Shown: positions 24,699-34,604 of the stretch, piece by piece
Layout: each line of letters starts with the position of its first letter
Position numbering within the stretch: position 1 is the stretch's first letter
Origin: Bradyrhizobium manausense
Lineage (GTDB): Bacteria; Pseudomonadota; Alphaproteobacteria; Rhizobiales; Xanthobacteraceae
Reading direction: 5' to 3'
DNA length: 64,000 nt
Assembly (NCBI RefSeq): GCF_018130615.1
Contig: NZ_JAFCKB010000002.1
Location: forward strand, 1 to 64,000
The notes under the pieces: model-generated
Database searches by the model: none
What the model was told of the DNA's origin: nothing
The model's input: only the letters and a program-made list of their open reading frames with translations
Made by a program: the position numbers and the translations under genes

Positions 24699-25154
24699 AT
24701 GAGCACATTTTTGAAACCTGCGCACACCGATTTGCCTGCCGCGCCAAGGCAAAATCAAAGGCAGAATCAAAGGCCAAACCAAGGGCCAGATCCGATGCCG
24801 GATCCCAATCATGCGGACTGCCGCGGGGTGGCATCCGTGCTGTCCCGCGTCGGCGACAAATGGAGCGTGTTCGTCATCATGATGCTCAGCGACGGGCCAA
24901 AGCGCTTCAATGAGCTGAAGCGCATGATCAACGGCATCTCGCAGCGGATGCTGACCCTGACGCTACGCGGCCTCGAGCGCGATGGTCTCGTCACGCGCAC
25001 GATCTTTCCGACCATTCCGCCGCGCGTGGACTATGAGCTGACCGATCTCGGGCGCGGGTTGTCGCAGCCGGTCGAGGCGCTCGGCAAATGGGCGAAGGAG
25101 CATCTGGTGCAGATCGAGGCGGCGCGCACCCACTTCGATCAGCGTAATGCGTAG
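24699..25154 (+). CDS. HxlR-family transcriptional regulator (azoR-linked)
   Basis: 151 residues. After a ~38-residue Gln/Asn/Pro-rich N-terminal extension encoded by a short degenerate repeat (CAAAGGC/CAAGGGC-like), the HxlR winged helix begins at DCRGVASVLSRVGDKWSVFV with Cys41 at the usual redox-sensing position. Divergent from azoR, so it most likely controls it. It may start at the internal ATG at 24795 (MPDPNHAD), which would remove the extension. The family 2 repeat starts just before its stop codon region (25153). Confidence 0.88.
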   Translation: MSTFLKPAHTDLPAAPRQNQRQNQRPNQGPDPMPDPNHADCRGVASVLSRVGDKWSVFVIMMLSDGPKRFNELKRMINGISQRMLTLTLRGLERDGLVTRTIFPTIPPRVDYELTDLGRGLSQPVEALGKWAKEHLVQIEAARTHFDQRNA

Positions 25155-25204
25155 CGCTTTCGAGCGAAGTGGAGACCGGTTCGCGCCAAGAAAACGCGTC
25201 AAAA
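25153..25204. repeat. Intergenic repeat, family 2
   Basis: Starts at AGCGCTTTCGAGCGAAGTGG, two bases before the end of the HxlR gene, and ends AAGAAAACGCGTCAAAA, right at the 3' end of dprA. Near-identical to 12061-12111. Confidence 0.8.
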
Positions 25205-25207
25205 CGG

Positions 25208-26350
25208 TTAGATCAGCGACACCAATCCGCCGCCGTGACGCTCGAGCTTTCCGGCAAGCTCGAGCTCCAGCAGCACCGTGCGCACGATCGCAGGCGAGGC
25301 GCCGGACATTCGCAGGAGATCGTCGATCGAGATGGGAGCAGGGCCGAGCAGGCCCGTGATCTGGTCGCGATCATGCCCTTGCGGATCGTTCTCGAACGGC
25401 TCGCTGTCGGGCTCGCTCATCGGATGCATCAGCGGCCGCTCCATGATCGGCGCGACGGCATTGATGATGTCGGACGCTTCGGTGACGAGCGTTGCGCCCT
25501 GCTTGATCAGGTCGTTGGTGCCGGCCGCGCGCGGATCGAGCGGCGAGCCGGGGACCGCGAACACCTCGCGGCCCTGTTCGGCCGCCATGCGTGCGGTGAT
25601 CAGCGATCCCGAGCGGTGCGCGGCCTCCACCACGACCACGCCGAGCGCGGCGCCGGAGATCAGCCGGTTGCGGCGAGGGAAGTCGCGGGCGCGCGGCTCG
25701 TGGCCGAGCGGCATCTCCGAGATCGCCGCGCCCGCGTGATTGAGGATCGCGGCGAGCAAATCGCCGTGTTCGGGCGGATAGATGCAGTCGTGACCGCCGG
25801 CGAGCACCGCGACCGTGCCGCTTTCGACGCTGGTGCGATGCGCCGCCTGGTCGACGCCACGGGCGAGCCCCGAGATGATGATGAAGCCGGCTTCGCCGAG
25901 TTCGCGTGCGAGCAGGCCGGCGAACTTCAAGCCGGCGCCGGAGGCATTGCGCGAGCCGACGATGGCGATCATCGGACGCATCAGCGTTGCGTTGTCACCG
26001 CGCACGGCGAGCAGCGGCGGGGCATCGTCGATCATCGCCAGCCGTGCCGGATAGCCGTCCTCGCCGGGCGCAAGCCAGGCAATGCCGAACCTGCGGCTCG
26101 CGGCGAGCTCGGCCTTCGCCTCGTCCGCGCTGCAGATGCGGCCGGATCGCGCCGCACCACCACGGCGTGCCAGATCAGGCAGCCGCTCCAGCGCGGCGCG
26201 TGCCGTGCCGAAATGATCGACCAGCGAGCGGAAAGTGCGCGGCCCGACATTGTCGGAGCGGATCAGCCGCAGGCGGTCGATCCGCTCTGGCTCGGTCAGC
26301 TCCACACTGGGATTGATGGCGTCCACGGCGTCTCCTTGCGGGGACAGCAT
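25208..26350 (-). CDS. dprA: DNA-processing protein DprA
   Basis: About 380 residues from ATG at 26350 (TTG at 26374 is possible). Binds incoming single-stranded DNA and loads RecA during transformation. N-terminal SAM-like region, then the Rossmann-like DprA core: [33 protein letters not shown], and [19 protein letters not shown] with VPGSP. A C-terminal winged helix ([20 protein letters not shown]) follows. Normally next to topA; here separated from it by the accessory block at 21.3-25.2 kb. Confidence 0.95.
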   Translation of the reverse strand: MLSPQGDAVDAINPSVELTEPERIDRLRLIRSDNVGPRTFRSLVDHFGTARAALERLPDLARRGGAARSGRICSADEAKAELAASRRFGIAWLAPGEDGYPARLAMIDDAPPLLAVRGDNATLMRPMIAIVGSRNASGAGLKFAGLLARELGEAGFIIISGLARGVDQAAHRTSVESGTVAVLAGGHDCIYPPEHGDLLAAILNHAGAAISEMPLGHEPRARDFPRRNRLISGAALGVVVVEAAHRSGSLITARMAAEQGREVFAVPGSPLDPRAAGTNDLIKQGATLVTEASDIINAVAPIMERPLMHPMSEPDSEPFENDPQGHDRDQITGLLGPAPISIDDLLRMSGASPAIVRTVLLELELAGKLERHGGGLVSLI

Positions 26351-26440
26351 GGAACAACCTGAGGGCGTGGGCAACAGCGGCGTGCGCTTGCGCGGCCTCG
26401 TCCCGATGCTAAAAGCGATGCCAATAAGCAGGATTTTGTC

Positions 26441-27685
26441 ATGATCTCACTCGCCAACCTCCAGCGCCGCATCGAGAGCGGGGAGCTTTCGCCTGATGCC
26501 GCCATCGCTCAGTCGCTTGCGGCGATCGAGACGAAGGACAAGGACGTTCGTGCCTTCGTCCGCTACGATAAGTCCGCGAAGGCGCAAGCTTCTGGGCCGC
26601 TGCGCGGCATCGCGGTCGGCATCAAGGACATCATCGATACCGCCGATTTTCCGACCGAGATGGGGTCGGAGATCTATCGCGGCTGGCAGCCGCGCTCGGA
26701 CGCGCCTGTCGTGATGATGCTGAGGCGGGCCGGCGCTACTATCATCGGCAAGACCACGACCACCGCGTTCGCCTCGCGCGATCCGACGGCGACGCTCAAT
26801 CCGCATAATCCCGGTCATACGCCAGGCGGCTCGTCCTCGGGCTCGGCCGCAGCCGTCGGTGCCGGCATGATCCCGCTGGCGCTGGGCACCCAGACCGGCG
26901 GCTCGGTGATCCGGCCGGCCGCTTATTGCGGCGCTGCCGCGATCAAACCGTCGTTCCGCATGCTGCCGACGGTCGGCGTGAAGTGCTATTCGTGGGCGCT
27001 CGACACGGTCGGCCTGTTCGGATCGCGTGCGGAGGATCTTGCGCGCGTGCTGTTGGGAATGACCGGCCGCACCGAATTCTCCGGCATCGCTCCGGCGAAG
27101 TCGCCGCGCATCGGCGTGGTCAGGCAGGAATTTGCCGAGGCCGCAGAGCCGGCGGCTGAGGAGGGCTTGCAAGCCGCGATCAAGGCGGCCGAGAAGGCCG
27201 GTGCCAGCGTGCAGACCATCGATCTGTCCGAGGCGGTAAAGGAAGCGTGGCGTATCCATCCGATCATCCAGGACTTTGAGGCGCATCGTGCGCTCGCCTG
27301 GGAGTTTGATCAGCATCACGACGAGATCGCGCCGATGCTGCGCGCCAGCCTCGATGAGACCGTCGGACTGACGCCGAAGGAATACGACGATGCACGCCGG
27401 ATCGCCCGCCGCGGCCGTCGCGAACTCGGCGAATTGTTCGAGGGCATCGACGTGCTGCTGACCTATTCGGCGCCGGGCACCGCGCCGGCCAAGGAGCTCG
27501 CCTCGACCGGTTCGCCCCGCTACAACCGGCTGTGGACGCTGATGGGCAATCCTTGCGTCAACGTGCCCGTGATGAAGGTCGGTGGCCTGCCGATCGGCGT
27601 GCAGGTGATCGCGCGCTTCGGCAACGATCCGGGCGCGCTCGCCGCCGCATGGTTCCTGGAGAATGCGCTGGCGAAATCAGGCTAG
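26441..27685 (+). CDS. Amidase-signature family hydrolase
   Basis: 414 residues. Ser-cisSer-Lys triad: Lys62 (GIAVGIKD), cis-Ser in GGSSSGSA (about 131-133) and nucleophile Ser155 ([12 protein letters not shown]). Hydrolyses an amide, substrate unknown; it is shorter than GatA and lacks its tRNA-linked context. Single gene, convergent with and overlapping the patatin gene by nine bases at the 3' end. Confidence 0.9.
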   Translation: MISLANLQRRIESGELSPDAAIAQSLAAIETKDKDVRAFVRYDKSAKAQASGPLRGIAVGIKDIIDTADFPTEMGSEIYRGWQPRSDAPVVMMLRRAGATIIGKTTTTAFASRDPTATLNPHNPGHTPGGSSSGSAAAVGAGMIPLALGTQTGGSVIRPAAYCGAAAIKPSFRMLPTVGVKCYSWALDTVGLFGSRAEDLARVLLGMTGRTEFSGIAPAKSPRIGVVRQEFAEAAEPAAEEGLQAAIKAAEKAGASVQTIDLSEAVKEAWRIHPIIQDFEAHRALAWEFDQHHDEIAPMLRASLDETVGLTPKEYDDARRIARRGRRELGELFEGIDVLLTYSAPGTAPAKELASTGSPRYNRLWTLMGNPCVNVPVMKVGGLPIGVQVIARFGNDPGALAAAWFLENALAKSG

Positions 27686-28849
27686 CGTGGGCTCGGTCGA
27701 GAGCGTGCGCACCGGCTGCGAGGCGCCGGCGCTCGCGCCTTGCCCGAGCCAACGTGCGGCGGCCTCGCGGCCGCTCCGGTGCAGTGTGCGAATGAAGCCG
27801 CGGCCGAGATCGGTCGATGAGCGCTGCGCAAGTCCGTCAACGGAGTCCTCGGCCGCGATCCGGGAGAGCCGCAGCGAAGGTGCCGCGGAGGCCTGCGCCC
27901 ACGCGATCGCTGCGATCTCGGCGTTGAGCGCGGCATTGGCGGCGATCTGATCGAGCCGGCGATCGATTGCGGCAAGCGTGATCGGCACGTAATTGTCGCG
28001 CGTGGGCGTGACCTGGACCAGCAGCAGATCGGCGGTTGTCGATTGCTGCGCCAGCTTGATCAGCGGCGGATTGCCGCCAAAGCCGCCATCCCAATAGGCC
28101 TCGCCGTCGATCTCGACGGCGCAGTGAACCAGCGGCGGGCAGGTCGAGGCCAGCGCGACGTCGGCGGTGAGAGCCTCATTGCCAAAAATCTGCTGCTGGC
28201 CGTCGCGGATCCGCGTCGCCGCGATCAGCAGCTTCGGGCATTTCGCGTCGTGCAGCGCCGCAAAATTGATGTCGCGCAATAGCGCCTGGCGCAGCGGATC
28301 GAGATCGAATGGATCGAATTGGCCGGAGCGCAGCGTCGGCCCGAACGCGACCGAGCTTCCCGCCGGCGAGAAACCGCCGATCAGCATCAGCGAGCGGAAC
28401 GAGGCCTCGTGCATCAGCCGGAGCCAGAACCGGTTCAGCCGGCTGCGTGCGCCTTCGCGGCCGCCTTCGGCCAAGCCGCCGGCCAAGAGCAGCGCGTTGA
28501 TGGCGCCGGCGCTGGCGCCGCTGATGGTGTCGAATTCAATGGATGGCTCTTCGAGCAGCCGTTCCAGCACGCCCCAGGTGAAGGCGGCGAAGCTGCCGCC
28601 GCCCTGGAGCGCCAGCGAGAGCTTCCGCGGCGGCCATTCGGCACGCGACGGCGCGGGCGCAACAATGTTTACACACTCGACCGCTGCGGGAGCTTGCAAT
28701 ACGGGAGCAGGTGGGGGAGCGGGGACAGGCTTCGGCGCGGGAGGCGGCGAGGGTGAATCGGACCAGATGTTGGTCGAAGAGAGCAACCGACTTGCCGCAG
28801 TGCTCTGCGAGCCGTCGTCGTCATGCGTGCCGTCAATCTTCCCGCTCAT
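27677..28849 (-). CDS. Patatin-like phospholipase
   Basis: 390 residues. After a ~70-residue Pro/Ala-rich N-terminus the patatin fold starts with LALQGGGSFAAFTWGVLE (oxyanion loop), nucleophile Ser113 in GASAG and catalytic Asp254 in DGG. Ser/Asp dyad lipid acyl hydrolase; cytoplasmic or membrane-associated, no signal peptide. Lies between plsY and dprA on the minus strand. Confidence 0.9.
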   Translation of the reverse strand: MSGKIDGTHDDDGSQSTAASRLLSSTNIWSDSPSPPPAPKPVPAPPPAPVLQAPAAVECVNIVAPAPSRAEWPPRKLSLALQGGGSFAAFTWGVLERLLEEPSIEFDTISGASAGAINALLLAGGLAEGGREGARSRLNRFWLRLMHEASFRSLMLIGGFSPAGSSVAFGPTLRSGQFDPFDLDPLRQALLRDINFAALHDAKCPKLLIAATRIRDGQQQIFGNEALTADVALASTCPPLVHCAVEIDGEAYWDGGFGGNPPLIKLAQQSTTADLLLVQVTPTRDNYVPITLAAIDRRLDQIAANAALNAEIAAIAWAQASAAPSLRLSRIAAEDSVDGLAQRSSTDLGRGFIRTLHRSGREAAARWLGQGASAGASQPVRTLSTEPTLA

Positions 28850-28999
28850 TCTGAGCTACCGCGTAACGCCATGTCCGCTGTCAGGATGACAGGCATGGAA
28901 CCCGTTCGCTACTACTGGCCGCGAAGGGCTTCCGAGTTGCGAACAGGAATTGGCATATAATGCGGAAACCCTGCGGCGATATCCGTACTTTTTCCGGAC

Positions 29000-29596
29000 T
29001 TACGCCTTCTCGCCGATGCGGCCTTCTTTCCCCGATTGCAGCCGCTTGATGTTCTCGCGATGCATGTAGAACAGTAGCAGGGTCAGCACCGCAAACAGCG
29101 ACGTCAGTTTGGGCTCGCTGAACCACCACAAGAACAGCGGCGTAACGAAAGCCGCCACCAGTGCCGAGAGCGAGGAATAGCGGGTGGTGAAAGCGGTCGC
29201 GAGCCAGACCAGACAAAATACGAGCGCACCCGCTGGAATCAGGCCGAGCAGGATGCCGATATAGACCGCGACGCCCTTGCCGCCCCGAAATTTGAGCCAG
29301 ACGGGGAAGAGATGGCCGAGAAAGGCGCCGAGCCCGGCCAGGAGCGCCGCATCGAGACCGGCGAGGCGAAACGCGATCACCACGGCCGCGGTGCCCTTGA
29401 GTGCGTCGAGCAGCAGGGTCGCCGCAGCGAGGCCCTTGCGCCCGGTACGCAGCACGTTGGTGGCGCCGATATTGCCGGAGCCGATCGAGCGCAGATCCTG
29501 CGTGCCGGCGAGCCTGGTCAGCACCAGCCCGAATGGAATCGAGCCGAGCAGATAGCCGATGACGAAGGCCACCGGCAGGAATGCATCAAGCCCCAT
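29000..29596 (-). CDS. plsY: Glycerol-3-phosphate acyltransferase PlsY
   Basis: 198 residues, about five membrane helices. Acylates glycerol-3-phosphate using acyl-phosphate, first step of phospholipid synthesis. Conserved motifs [12 protein letters not shown] (about 39-50), [17 protein letters not shown] (about 94-110) and a C-terminal HRENIKRL. Follows pyrC' by 17 bases on the same strand, so pyrB-pyrC'-plsY is one operon. Confidence 0.95.
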   Translation of the reverse strand: MGLDAFLPVAFVIGYLLGSIPFGLVLTRLAGTQDLRSIGSGNIGATNVLRTGRKGLAAATLLLDALKGTAAVVIAFRLAGLDAALLAGLGAFLGHLFPVWLKFRGGKGVAVYIGILLGLIPAGALVFCLVWLATAFTTRYSSLSALVAAFVTPLFLWWFSEPKLTSLFAVLTLLLFYMHRENIKRLQSGKEGRIGEKA

Positions 29597-29613
29597 GCTG
29601 AGAACTCCGCATG

Positions 29614-30921
29614 TCAGACATGCTCGAACACCGTTCGTCCGCCGACGATGGTCCTGATAGCGCGACCTGTAAAGCGGGCCTCGTCAAACGGGGTGTTCTT
29701 GCAGGGCGATTTGAGATCGGCGGGATCGACCACCCAGGGCACATCGGGGTCGATGACGATGACGTCGGCCGGTGCTCCGTTGCGCAGGGTTCCGCCGGGC
29801 AGACCCAGAATCTCCGCCGGGCGGGTCGACATCGCCCGGATCAGCGTCTTGAGGTCCATCTCGTCATTATGGACCAGCCGCAGGCCCGCCGGCAGCATGG
29901 TCTCGAGGCCGATCGCGCCGGGAGCGGCCTCCGCGAACGGCAGGCGCTTGACCTCGACGTCTTGGGGGTTGTGGTCGGACATGATGACGTCGACGAGGCC
30001 GGAGGCGACGGCCGCGACCATCGCGCGGCGATCGTCCTCGGTGCGGAGCGGTGGCGACAGCTTCAGGAACGAGCGGTAGGGCCCGATATCGTTCTCGTTC
30101 AGCGCCAGATGGTTGATCGAGACCGAGGCGCTGATGGCGAGGCCCGCGTCGCGGGCACGCTTCAAGATTTCGAGCGACTCGATACACGACAGCGCGGCGG
30201 CGTGATAACGGCCGCCGGTCAGCGCGACGAGGCGCATGTCGCGTTCGAGGATCACAGCCTCGGCGGCCTTCGGGATGCCCATCAGGCCGAGCCGAGAGGC
30301 GAACTCGCCCTCGTTCATCACGCCTTCGCCCACGAGATCGGGATCCTCGGTGTGGTGCACGATCAGCGCGTCGAAATCGCGGGCGTAGGTCAGCGCGCGG
30401 CGCATCACCTGCGAATTGGTCACGCTGCGGTCGCCGTCGCTGAACGCAATCGCGCCTGCGGCCTTGAGCAGGCCGAACTCGGTCATCTCCTCGCCGTGCA
30501 TGCCCTTGGTGAGCGCCGCCATCGGCTGGATGTTGACAATGGCGGTGTCGCGGGCGCGGCGCATCACGAAGTCGACGGTCGCGGAATTGTCGATCACCGG
30601 CAAGGTGTCGGGCTGGCAAATGATGGTGGTGATGCCGCCGGTCGCAGCCGCCTGGCTTGCCGAAGCAAAGGTCTCGCGATGGCTGAAGCCGGGCTCGCCG
30701 ACAAAGGCGCGCATGTCGATCAGGCCGGGCGCCACGATCTTGCCGGAGCAGTTGACGACGTCGGTGCCTTCGGGGACGCCGGCCGCACCGATGCCGCGAC
30801 GGGTCTCGCGGATGACGCCATCGGCAATCAGGACGTCGCCGGGGCCGTCGAAATCCCTGGAGGGATCGACGACGCGGGCGTTGGCGAGCAGGATCGGGCG
30901 GCGGTCGGTCAGCATGGGCAT
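29614..30921 (-). CDS. Dihydroorotase-like protein lacking the HxH metal site (PyrC', PyrX type)
   Basis: About 435 residues, class I amidohydrolase fold. The position that in active enzymes reads D-x-H-x-H is here DMRAF (about 69-73, in [13 protein letters not shown]), and the usual TDHAPH is SDHNPQ, so metal ligands are missing; HHTEDP (where active enzymes have HCED) is kept. In Pseudomonas an inactive dihydroorotase encoded just after pyrB is a structural partner of aspartate carbamoyltransferase, and the same overlap exists here. Start ATG 30921 or GTG 30924, both overlapping the pyrB stop. A true dihydroorotase is expected elsewhere in the genome. Confidence 0.88.
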   Translation of the reverse strand: MPMLTDRRPILLANARVVDPSRDFDGPGDVLIADGVIRETRRGIGAAGVPEGTDVVNCSGKIVAPGLIDMRAFVGEPGFSHRETFASASQAAATGGITTIICQPDTLPVIDNSATVDFVMRRARDTAIVNIQPMAALTKGMHGEEMTEFGLLKAAGAIAFSDGDRSVTNSQVMRRALTYARDFDALIVHHTEDPDLVGEGVMNEGEFASRLGLMGIPKAAEAVILERDMRLVALTGGRYHAAALSCIESLEILKRARDAGLAISASVSINHLALNENDIGPYRSFLKLSPPLRTEDDRRAMVAAVASGLVDVIMSDHNPQDVEVKRLPFAEAAPGAIGLETMLPAGLRLVHNDEMDLKTLIRAMSTRPAEILGLPGGTLRNGAPADVIVIDPDVPWVVDPADLKSPCKNTPFDEARFTGRAIRTIVGGRTVFEHV

Positions 30922-31868
30922 CACGCGTTCGGCAGGTTACGGGCGAGCGCTTCGAGCACCGCCATGCGCACGGCCACGCCCATCTCCACCTGTTCGCGGA
31001 TCAGGGACTGCGCGCCGTCGGCGACCGCGGTGTCGATCTCGACGCCGCGGTTCATGGGGCCTGGATGCATCACCAGCGCGTCGGGCTTGGCGTAGCCTAG
31101 CTTCTTCTGGTCGAGCCCGAAATAGTGGAAATATTCGGAGGTCGACGGCACGAAGGAGCCGTTCATGCGCTCGCGCTGCAGCCGCAGCATCATGACGATG
31201 TCAGCGCCGTTGAGCCCCTCGCGCATGTCGCGCGCGACCTCGACGCCCATCCGTTCGATGCCCGGCGGCAGCAGCGTGGAGGGGCCGACGACGCGGACGC
31301 GGGCGCCCATGGTGTTGAGCAGGATGATGTTGGAGCGGGCGACACGCGAATGCAGCACGTCGCCGCAGATCGCGACCACCAGCCCCTCGATCCGACCCTT
31401 GTTGCGGCGGATGGTGAGCGCGTCGAGCAGCGCCTGCGTCGGATGCTCATGTGCGCCGTCGCCGGCATTGATCACGGAACCGTCGACCTTGCGGGCCAGC
31501 AGTTCCACGGCGCCGGAGGCGTGATGGCGCATCACCAGGATGTCCGGATGCATCGCGTTCAGCGTCATCGCGGTGTCGATCAGCGTCTCGCCCTTCTTGA
31601 TGGACGAGGAGGCGACCGACATGTTCATGACGTCGGCGCCAAGGCGCTTTCCGGCGAGCTCGAACGAGGACTGGGTCCGGGTCGAGGCTTCGAAGAAGAG
31701 GTTTACTTGCGTCCGTCCGCGCAGGACGGTGCGCTTCTTGTCAACCTGGCGGTTGAGCTCGACATATTCTTCGGACAGGTCGAGGAGGCCGGTGATGTCG
31801 GCCGCGGAAAGGCCCTCGATGCCCAGCAAATGCCGGTGGCCGAGGACGAAGGTCGATTTGGATGTCAT
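30921..31868 (-). CDS. pyrB: Aspartate carbamoyltransferase catalytic chain
   Basis: 315 residues from ATG at 31868; the longer frame to 32054 runs through an intergenic repeat and is not part of the gene. Makes carbamoyl-aspartate in pyrimidine synthesis. Carbamoyl-phosphate motif [28 protein letters not shown], and [12 protein letters not shown] are visible. It overlaps the start of the dihydroorotase-like gene, consistent with coupled synthesis of a PyrB-PyrC' complex. No pyrI regulatory chain nearby. Confidence 0.95.
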   Translation of the reverse strand: MTSKSTFVLGHRHLLGIEGLSAADITGLLDLSEEYVELNRQVDKKRTVLRGRTQVNLFFEASTRTQSSFELAGKRLGADVMNMSVASSSIKKGETLIDTAMTLNAMHPDILVMRHHASGAVELLARKVDGSVINAGDGAHEHPTQALLDALTIRRNKGRIEGLVVAICGDVLHSRVARSNIILLNTMGARVRVVGPSTLLPPGIERMGVEVARDMREGLNGADIVMMLRLQRERMNGSFVPSTSEYFHYFGLDQKKLGYAKPDALVMHPGPMNRGVEIDTAVADGAQSLIREQVEMGVAVRMAVLEALARNLPNA

Positions 31869-31955
31869 TAAAAGCAGAGCTATAGGCGGGGATGGCGGGG
31901 TGGGCAAGGGCCAATCGGCGGGAGGCGAGTTATCCCCTGATCTGTCTCCCGCACA

Positions 31956-32036
31956 GTCATTCCGGGATGGCGCGCAAGCGCCAGACCCGGAATCTCGAGA
32001 TTCCGGGTTCGACGCTTCGCATCGCCCCGGAATGAC
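31956..32036. repeat. Intergenic palindromic repeat, family 1
   Basis: Starts GTCATTCCGGGATGGCGCG and ends GCCCCGGAATGAC; its centre is the perfect 16-base palindrome GGAATCTCGAGATTCC (31989-32004), shared with 34532-34547. It lies in the gap between pyrB and the D,D-dipeptidase gene. Confidence 0.75.
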
Positions 32037-32048
32037 AGGGGAGAACGA

Positions 32049-32807
32049 ATGCACTTAGTCCGGACATTTTTGATTTCATTTCTCGCGATCGCCTCAATCT
32101 CATCCGCCCGCGCGCAGTCGCTCCCCGGCGATTTCGTCTATCTGCGTGATATCGATCCAACCATCATCCAGGACATCCGCTACGCCACGGCGAACAATTT
32201 CGTTGGCCGTCCGCTCGCCGGTTACAACGCAGGCGAATGCGTGGTGAAGCGCGATGTGGGGATGCGGCTGAAGGCGGTCCAGCAGGAGCTGACGGCGCAG
32301 AACCTGTCGCTCAAAATGTTCGACTGCTACCGGCCGGCGCGCGCCTCGCTCGACATGGTGAAGTGGTCACAGAACGGCCGCGAGACACCAGCCGATCGGC
32401 GCTACAATCCGAGGATCCCGAAGACCGAGCTGTTTCGCCTCGGCTACATAGCAAGCCGCTCGCAGCATTCCACGGGGGCTGCGCTCGACCTCACGCTGGT
32501 CGATCTCAAGGCCGACAATTCGGCCAGAATCGACCCCTCAAAAAACTATGCCGACTGCACGGCACCGGTCGGGGCGCGGCTGCCCGAGGGTAGCGTCGAC
32601 ATGGGGACCGGCTATGATTGCACGGATGTGAAAGGGCATACCGCAGCACCGTCGATCAATGGGGATCAGCGCGCCTGGCGCAAGCGGCTGGTGGCTACGA
32701 TGGCGAAGCAAGGCTTTGTGAACTATTCGAAGGAGTGGTGGCATTTTTCCCTGCCGGGGGTGGGCGGAGCGGCCTATGATTTCCCGATCCAGCCGCGGCG
32801 GAACTGA
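32049..32807 (+). CDS. D-alanyl-D-alanine dipeptidase (M15D, DdpX/VanX type)
   Basis: 252 residues with a signal peptide (1-22, ending SSARA), so periplasmic. Zinc site from the M15D motifs: SxHxxGxAxD seen as [14 protein letters not shown], and EWWHFSL near the end supplying Glu and His. Cleaves D-Ala-D-Ala, probably recycling peptidoglycan pieces. Arg in CYRPARA matches the substrate-binding Arg of VanX. No vancomycin cluster is nearby, so a housekeeping or nutritional role is likely. Confidence 0.92.
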   Translation: MHLVRTFLISFLAIASISSARAQSLPGDFVYLRDIDPTIIQDIRYATANNFVGRPLAGYNAGECVVKRDVGMRLKAVQQELTAQNLSLKMFDCYRPARASLDMVKWSQNGRETPADRRYNPRIPKTELFRLGYIASRSQHSTGAALDLTLVDLKADNSARIDPSKNYADCTAPVGARLPEGSVDMGTGYDCTDVKGHTAAPSINGDQRAWRKRLVATMAKQGFVNYSKEWWHFSLPGVGGAAYDFPIQPRRN

Positions 32808-32825
32808 TTCCGCGCCGAGGAACAG

Positions 32826-34469
32826 ATGACCCAGCCGAGCTTCGCGACCCACGAGGTCTTCAACCAGTCGCCACCGTTCGAAGACGTCGACCTGTTCGCC
32901 ATGGATCGGCCGCTGGTCGACGCTGTGAAGGCCAATGGCGGCGCCGCGGCGGAGCGGGGGCTGTCCGAGTTCGGCAAGCATTGGGGCTCGGCCGCGATGG
33001 CCGATCGCGGGCGCGTGGCGAACGAGAACTCGCCGAAGCTCCGCACCTTCGATGCCAAGGGCAATCGCCGCGACCAAGTCGAGTTTCATCCTGCCTATCA
33101 CGAGCTGATGGCGCACAGCGCGCATGCCGGCGTGCACAATTCGACGTGGACCGCGGACGGAAGGCCTGCGGGCGATGCTGCCGAAGTCATTCGTGCGGCA
33201 AAGTTCTACATGGCCTCGCAGGTCGAGACCGGCCATCTCTGCCCCATCACAATGACGCGCGCCTCCGTCGCGGCGCTAGCGACGCAGCCGGATCTGCTCG
33301 GCAAAGTGATGCCGGTGCTGTCGACCAGAAGCTATGATCCCAGCTTCACGCCGTGGTGGGACAAGCGCGGCATGACGCTCGGCATGGGCATGACCGAGAA
33401 GCAGGGCGGCACCGACGTGCGCGCCAACATGACGCGCGCGGTGCGCGACGGAGATGCCTATCGCATCACCGGCCACAAATGGTTCATGTCGGCGCCGATG
33501 TGCGATGCGTTCCTCGTCCTGGCGCAGGCAGATAGCGGGCTGACCTGCTTCTTCATGCCGCGCTTTGCGCCTGACGGATCGGTCAATGCGATCCAGTTCC
33601 AGCGGCTGAAGGACAAGCTCGGCAACCGCTCCAATGCCTCCTCGGAAGTCGAGTTCGTCGGCGCTTATGCGGAAGCCGTCGGCGAAGAGGGGAAGGGCAT
33701 CCGCACCATCATCCAGATGGTGCAGTTGACGCGGCAGGATTGCGCGATTGCGTCGGTCGGCCTGATGCGCTCGGGCCTTGCGCATGCGCTGCATCATGCC
33801 CGTCACCGCAGCGTATTCCAGAAGCATCTCGCCGATCAGCCCTTGATGCAGGCCGTGCTGTCGGACATGGCGCTGCATGTCGAGGCGAGCACGGCACTGG
33901 TGATGCGGCTCTGCCGCGCCTTCGACCACACGCCGCACGACGCGACGGAGGCCGCCTACATGCGGCTGCTGACGCCGGCGATCAAATACTGGACCTGCAA
34001 GAGCGCGCCGCCGTTTCTCTATGAAGCAATGGAGTGCCTCGGCGGCAATGGCTATGTCGAGGACGGCATCCTGGCGCGCCATTACCGGGAGGCGCCGGTC
34101 AATGCGATCTGGGAAGGCTCGGGTAACGTGATGTGCCTCGACGTGCTCCGCGCGCTCTCGCGCGAGCCGGAGGCCGCGATGACGGTGCTGCAATCGCTTG
34201 CGGCCGAGTCGAAGGGTCTGTCGGGGGCCGGCGAGGCGGTCGCCTTCATCGGCAAGACGTTTCGTCGCCCTGATGGCGAGCGCGTCGCGCGGCTCGCGGT
34301 CGAGAAGCTGGCGCTGTTAGCCGCTGCCGCCGCACTCAATGGCGTCTCGCCTCACAACGCTGAACTGTTCGCAGCGACGCGCCTCGCCGCCAATCATGCC
34401 AGCATGTACGGTGCGGTCGAGCTCGAGAGCGGCGACGTGCGCGCGCTGCTCGAGCGGGTGCTGGCGTGA
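32826..34469 (+). CDS. aidB: AidB-like acyl-CoA dehydrogenase
   Basis: 547 residues, close in length and layout to E. coli AidB. Residues THEVFNQSPPFEDVDLF at the N-terminus, GMGMTEKQGGTDV, RLKDKLGNRSNASSEVEF and WEGSGNVMCLDVLRAL near the C-terminus match AidB throughout. FAD-binding flavoprotein of the adaptive alkylation response; its exact reaction is debated. It starts 18 bases after the dipeptidase stop, same strand, but no function ties the two together. No Ada regulator is seen in the window. Confidence 0.9.
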   Translation: MTQPSFATHEVFNQSPPFEDVDLFAMDRPLVDAVKANGGAAAERGLSEFGKHWGSAAMADRGRVANENSPKLRTFDAKGNRRDQVEFHPAYHELMAHSAHAGVHNSTWTADGRPAGDAAEVIRAAKFYMASQVETGHLCPITMTRASVAALATQPDLLGKVMPVLSTRSYDPSFTPWWDKRGMTLGMGMTEKQGGTDVRANMTRAVRDGDAYRITGHKWFMSAPMCDAFLVLAQADSGLTCFFMPRFAPDGSVNAIQFQRLKDKLGNRSNASSEVEFVGAYAEAVGEEGKGIRTIIQMVQLTRQDCAIASVGLMRSGLAHALHHARHRSVFQKHLADQPLMQAVLSDMALHVEASTALVMRLCRAFDHTPHDATEAAYMRLLTPAIKYWTCKSAPPFLYEAMECLGGNGYVEDGILARHYREAPVNAIWEGSGNVMCLDVLRALSREPEAAMTVLQSLAAESKGLSGAGEAVAFIGKTFRRPDGERVARLAVEKLALLAAAAALNGVSPHNAELFAATRLAANHASMYGAVELESGDVRALLERVLA

Positions 34470-34479
34470 GTTTTTACTC

Positions 34480-34579
34480 CGTCATTCCGGGGCGCTCGAA
34501 GGGCGGGCTACGGTGCGCTCTCGCGCACCTGGGAATCTCGAGATTCCGGCTTCGGTCCTTCGGCCGCCCCGGAATGACG
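34480..34579. repeat. Intergenic palindromic repeat, family 1
   Basis: CGTCATTCCGGGGCGC at the left end and GCCCCGGAATGACG at the right, with the palindrome GGAATCTCGAGATTCC at 34532-34547. Sits between aidB and the first CPBP gene and is the closest relative in the window of 31956-32036. Confidence 0.75.
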
Positions 34580-34604
34580 GTGTTTTCCTAACCAAGGCCT
34601 TCTG

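Noticed and set aside
31869-32054. N-terminal extension of pyrB
   Set aside because: The extra 62 codons read through a family 1 intergenic repeat; the enzyme starts at 31868 where the family sequence begins.
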